Shown here: positions 62,190-64,000 of the stretch, in pieces
Numbering within the stretch: the stretch's first letter is position 1
Layout: each line of letters opens with the position of its first letter
NCBI GenBank assembly: GCA_905221605.1
Contig: CAJNDS010000637.1
Coordinates: 32,501 to 96,500, forward strand
DNA: 64,000 bases
Direction: 5' to 3'
Source of the DNA: Symbiodinium natans
Taxonomy: Eukaryota > Sar > Dinophyceae > Suessiales > Symbiodiniaceae
Program-made: the position numbers and the translations under genes
Notes under the pieces: model-generated
Seen by the model: only the letters and a program-made list of their open reading frames with translations
What the model was told of the DNA's origin: nothing
Databases searched by the model: none

Positions 62190-63926
62190 TGTATTATCCC
62201 TGTTTCGGGCTGACGGGGCCGAGGGTGAAACGAATGTGCTGGTGTCGTGTCGCCTCTTCCTGTTCCCAACGGGTCTAGGGGCCTCTTTATGCAACCTTCT
62301 ATGGTCAATTGATTGCCTAAGTGAGATGGGCACTGACAACGTACGGCAGGGTACACTCGGTCTTATGTGGTGCTCGTGTCCTAGAGGTCTCCACTCAAGG
62401 GTTCGCGCCTGCGAGTCCGAAGATGTCCAGGCAGTGTCTGCACAAATTGGATGTGGCTCGGAGGCAGCTTTGACCTGGGTGCAAGATCGCACTGTGGGAA
62501 TGCAAGTGTCTTGCAATGGGCACTTTGGGTGGGTGATCCATGTGTCACACAGTCCATGCAGTGCAGGCACTCTCGACATGTATTGAACAGCTGGCATTGA
62601 CTCCATTGCGTTGCACAATCGGCTCGCCTCTAGGGGGCCGTCAATGCAGTCAGGCCTATACAGGTATGGCATGAGCGCCTGAAAAAACTCTGGCCAATGC
62701 GTCTTCCACTGCAGCTGGAGATACAGTGCTCGGGGCAAATTTTGCAGCCCATCGTGCAAGTGGCTGGCGAGGCGGGAAACGCCGGCAAGGATGTCCAGCT
62801 CAGCCTGACCCTGTGTCGTCCATAGGGAGTGCATCCAGGATTCAACGAGATCTCCTCCTGTTTGCCAGCTCTGCACCTGTCCGAGCTTGTCATGCGTCAG
62901 CAGGGCACCAACCAGTGACCATATCCAACGACCGACGTTATCCGTGAGGAGCGGGCTGTCGATGTGCTGGCCCCGGATGTCGTAGGCTTCACCCTGCTGA
63001 GCTTTGTGGTATAGGTCGTGCCTGAACTTGTAGTGTCCCTGCATCTGGAAGGCCGTGAGGCTCGCCCCCGGGTTGCTAGGCAAGAGCTCGCCCAGAAGCT
63101 GCTTTGCTTTGCCCAGGTGTAGCCTTGCCGCAGCATTTAGTCCCTGGTGCGGCGGCACCCTCTCGGGGCCGATTGTTTGGGCCCTCCTGACCGCACCACG
63201 TGCGTCGCCTCCTCTTCGTGCACCACAGACCTCACCGCTTGTCTCCTCAATCGGATGCTCATCCGCCTTCATTGCGACGCTCTGCAGCGGCAGCCCCTGA
63301 GGTGTGTAGTTGCCAGGTGCAGCCTTTCCTGGCCTCTCGTTGTCGCTTGTCTGTGTGGCCTGGTCACACGTGACCGGGCCACACTGTATAGCGGCATGCT
63401 GCACAGCGGCATGCTCTTTTGCTGGGATTAGCTCCTCCTCGTCCGTTGTTGTCTCCGATGCCACTGGGTCAGCTGTCGGGGTCCGTACCTCGTTCATCAT
63501 GTCAGGTGTGGTGCCGTCCACGACTGGATTAATTGCAGGGGCCGGCACATCGGCCTCCTCCATGTGTGGCTCTCCTTGATCTTGGGCCTGGATCTTCACA
63601 GCCTGAGCCGAGGAAGATGAGGGGCCATCACTGACGATGCCTGGCTGTCCGTCGCCCTGCGATTCCGCCTCCTCAGAGTGCCATTCGGTACGCTCGGTCC
63701 ACGAATTCCAGCCATGCCACCACCCTGTCGACTCCGTCGCTCCATGTCGCCACTCATTGTGGCCTTCCCACGACTGCCAGCCCCTTTGCCTCAGCTCCGT
63801 GGCCGTTCTGCGATGGCGACCATCTGCTCGGTAGTGCGAGCGAGGGTGCTGCCTAGGAGGGAGACCTCTCTCGGCTCTCGTGGTTTGCCTCATTTGAGCC
63901 CGAGGTCTGGAGGTGGAGATGCTCAT
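62190..63926 (-). CDS. Gag-like N-terminal region of the LINE
   Basis: ATG at 63926. Residues 45-85 are Trp/Gly/His-rich ('WQSWEGHNEWRHGATESTGW'), a style common in dinoflagellate retroelement Gag-like proteins; 85-250 are acidic and disordered; 265-420 form a helical domain ('ARLHLGKAKQLLGELLPSNP', 'VGRWIWSLVGALLTHDKLG', 'LYLQLQWKTHWPEFFQALM') and a Cys-rich segment follows ('CDTWITHPKCPLQDTC'). Probably the RNA-packaging ORF1 product. The 5' UTR is outside or at the edge of the window. Confidence 0.55.
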
Positions 63927-64000
63927 GCAGGCATTGCATACTGGCGGCTCTGTTCGCTCTGGTGAAATATGTGGTGCAGGCAGACTGCAAATTGAGTGTC

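Larger units (their letters stand above)
53407..63926 (-). mobile_element. Non-LTR (LINE-type) retroelement with USP domain
   Basis: About 10.5 kb of minus-strand coding: gag-like region, KptA/Tpt1-like segment, AP-type endonuclease, reverse transcriptase, zinc fingers, a 283-codon ORF and a ubiquitin-specific protease domain. Frames change at least four times (near 58840, 56230, 55421 and 54573); the first two fall on C-runs (C4, C8), the last is an ATGA overlap. The 5' end is at or beyond the window edge and the 3' end is undefined, so total length is unknown. Either a full-length element with homopolymer errors or a recently decayed copy. Confidence 0.85.

Noticed and set aside
58704-63926. 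A single 1,740-residue protein
   Set aside because: Only parts of the frame (about 62190-63926, 61430-62174 and 58830-59590) are protein-like; at 60064-60510 another frame is better. Being stop-free is not enough in GC-rich DNA.

Overview
The window looks like nuclear DNA of a dinoflagellate. I infer this from four things: almost all convincing genes lie on one strand (minus) as long co-oriented tandem series; the spacers are loaded with microsatellites and satellites; introns, where visible, are short and end in AG|G; and the two large retroelements (a tyrosine-recombinase retroelement and a non-LTR element) have protein architectures I associate with dinoflagellates. No rRNA, tRNA, CRISPR or bacterial operon was seen. 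The genus cannot be named from this sequence.

Layout. 1-12.5 kb: minus-strand tandem series of small paralogous genes (F-box-like, ASCH/PUA-like pair, CxxC pair, and three copies of an unrecognised 'WG' family), separated by TG, TGCG and TG/CG microsatellites; the + strand is strikingly T+G rich. 12.5-19.6 kb: two nearly pure A/T blocks built on TTAATTAA, a duplicated ~940-bp segment, and a G-rich tandem repeat with homopolymer G runs of 58 and 68. 19.6-32.8 kb: intron-bearing minus-strand genes (a PHO80-like cyclin is the clearest) interleaved with seven + strand copies of a 109-122 nt element whose predicted helices show compensatory base changes; I read these as a previously unnamed structured RNA family. 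32.8-38 kb: a ~945-bp tandem duplication, TTTAA-type microsatellites and a satellite built on GGACACCTGTGAGACATATG.

38,050-49,083 is a complete retroelement with split direct repeats (A1-ORFs-B1A2-spacer-B2), tyrosine recombinase, Gag-like zinc protein and RT-RNase H, inserted without target duplication inside the satellite; an unoccupied paralogous target copy lies at about 50,121-50,150. Satellite resumes to 50.9 kb, followed by polypurine tracts, a short spliced gene fragment and a 208-bp direct repeat. 53.4-63.9 kb is a non-LTR (LINE-type) element on the minus strand: gag-like region, a KptA/Tpt1-like winged-helix segment, AP-type endonuclease, reverse transcriptase, several CCHH/CCHC fingers, a 283-codon ORF and finally a USP-type ubiquitin hydrolase domain. 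Its reading frame changes at C-homopolymers and at one ATGA stop-start overlap.

The main points of interest are the covarying RNA family, the deubiquitinase-bearing LINE, and the tyrosine-recombinase element with its empty-site paralogue.
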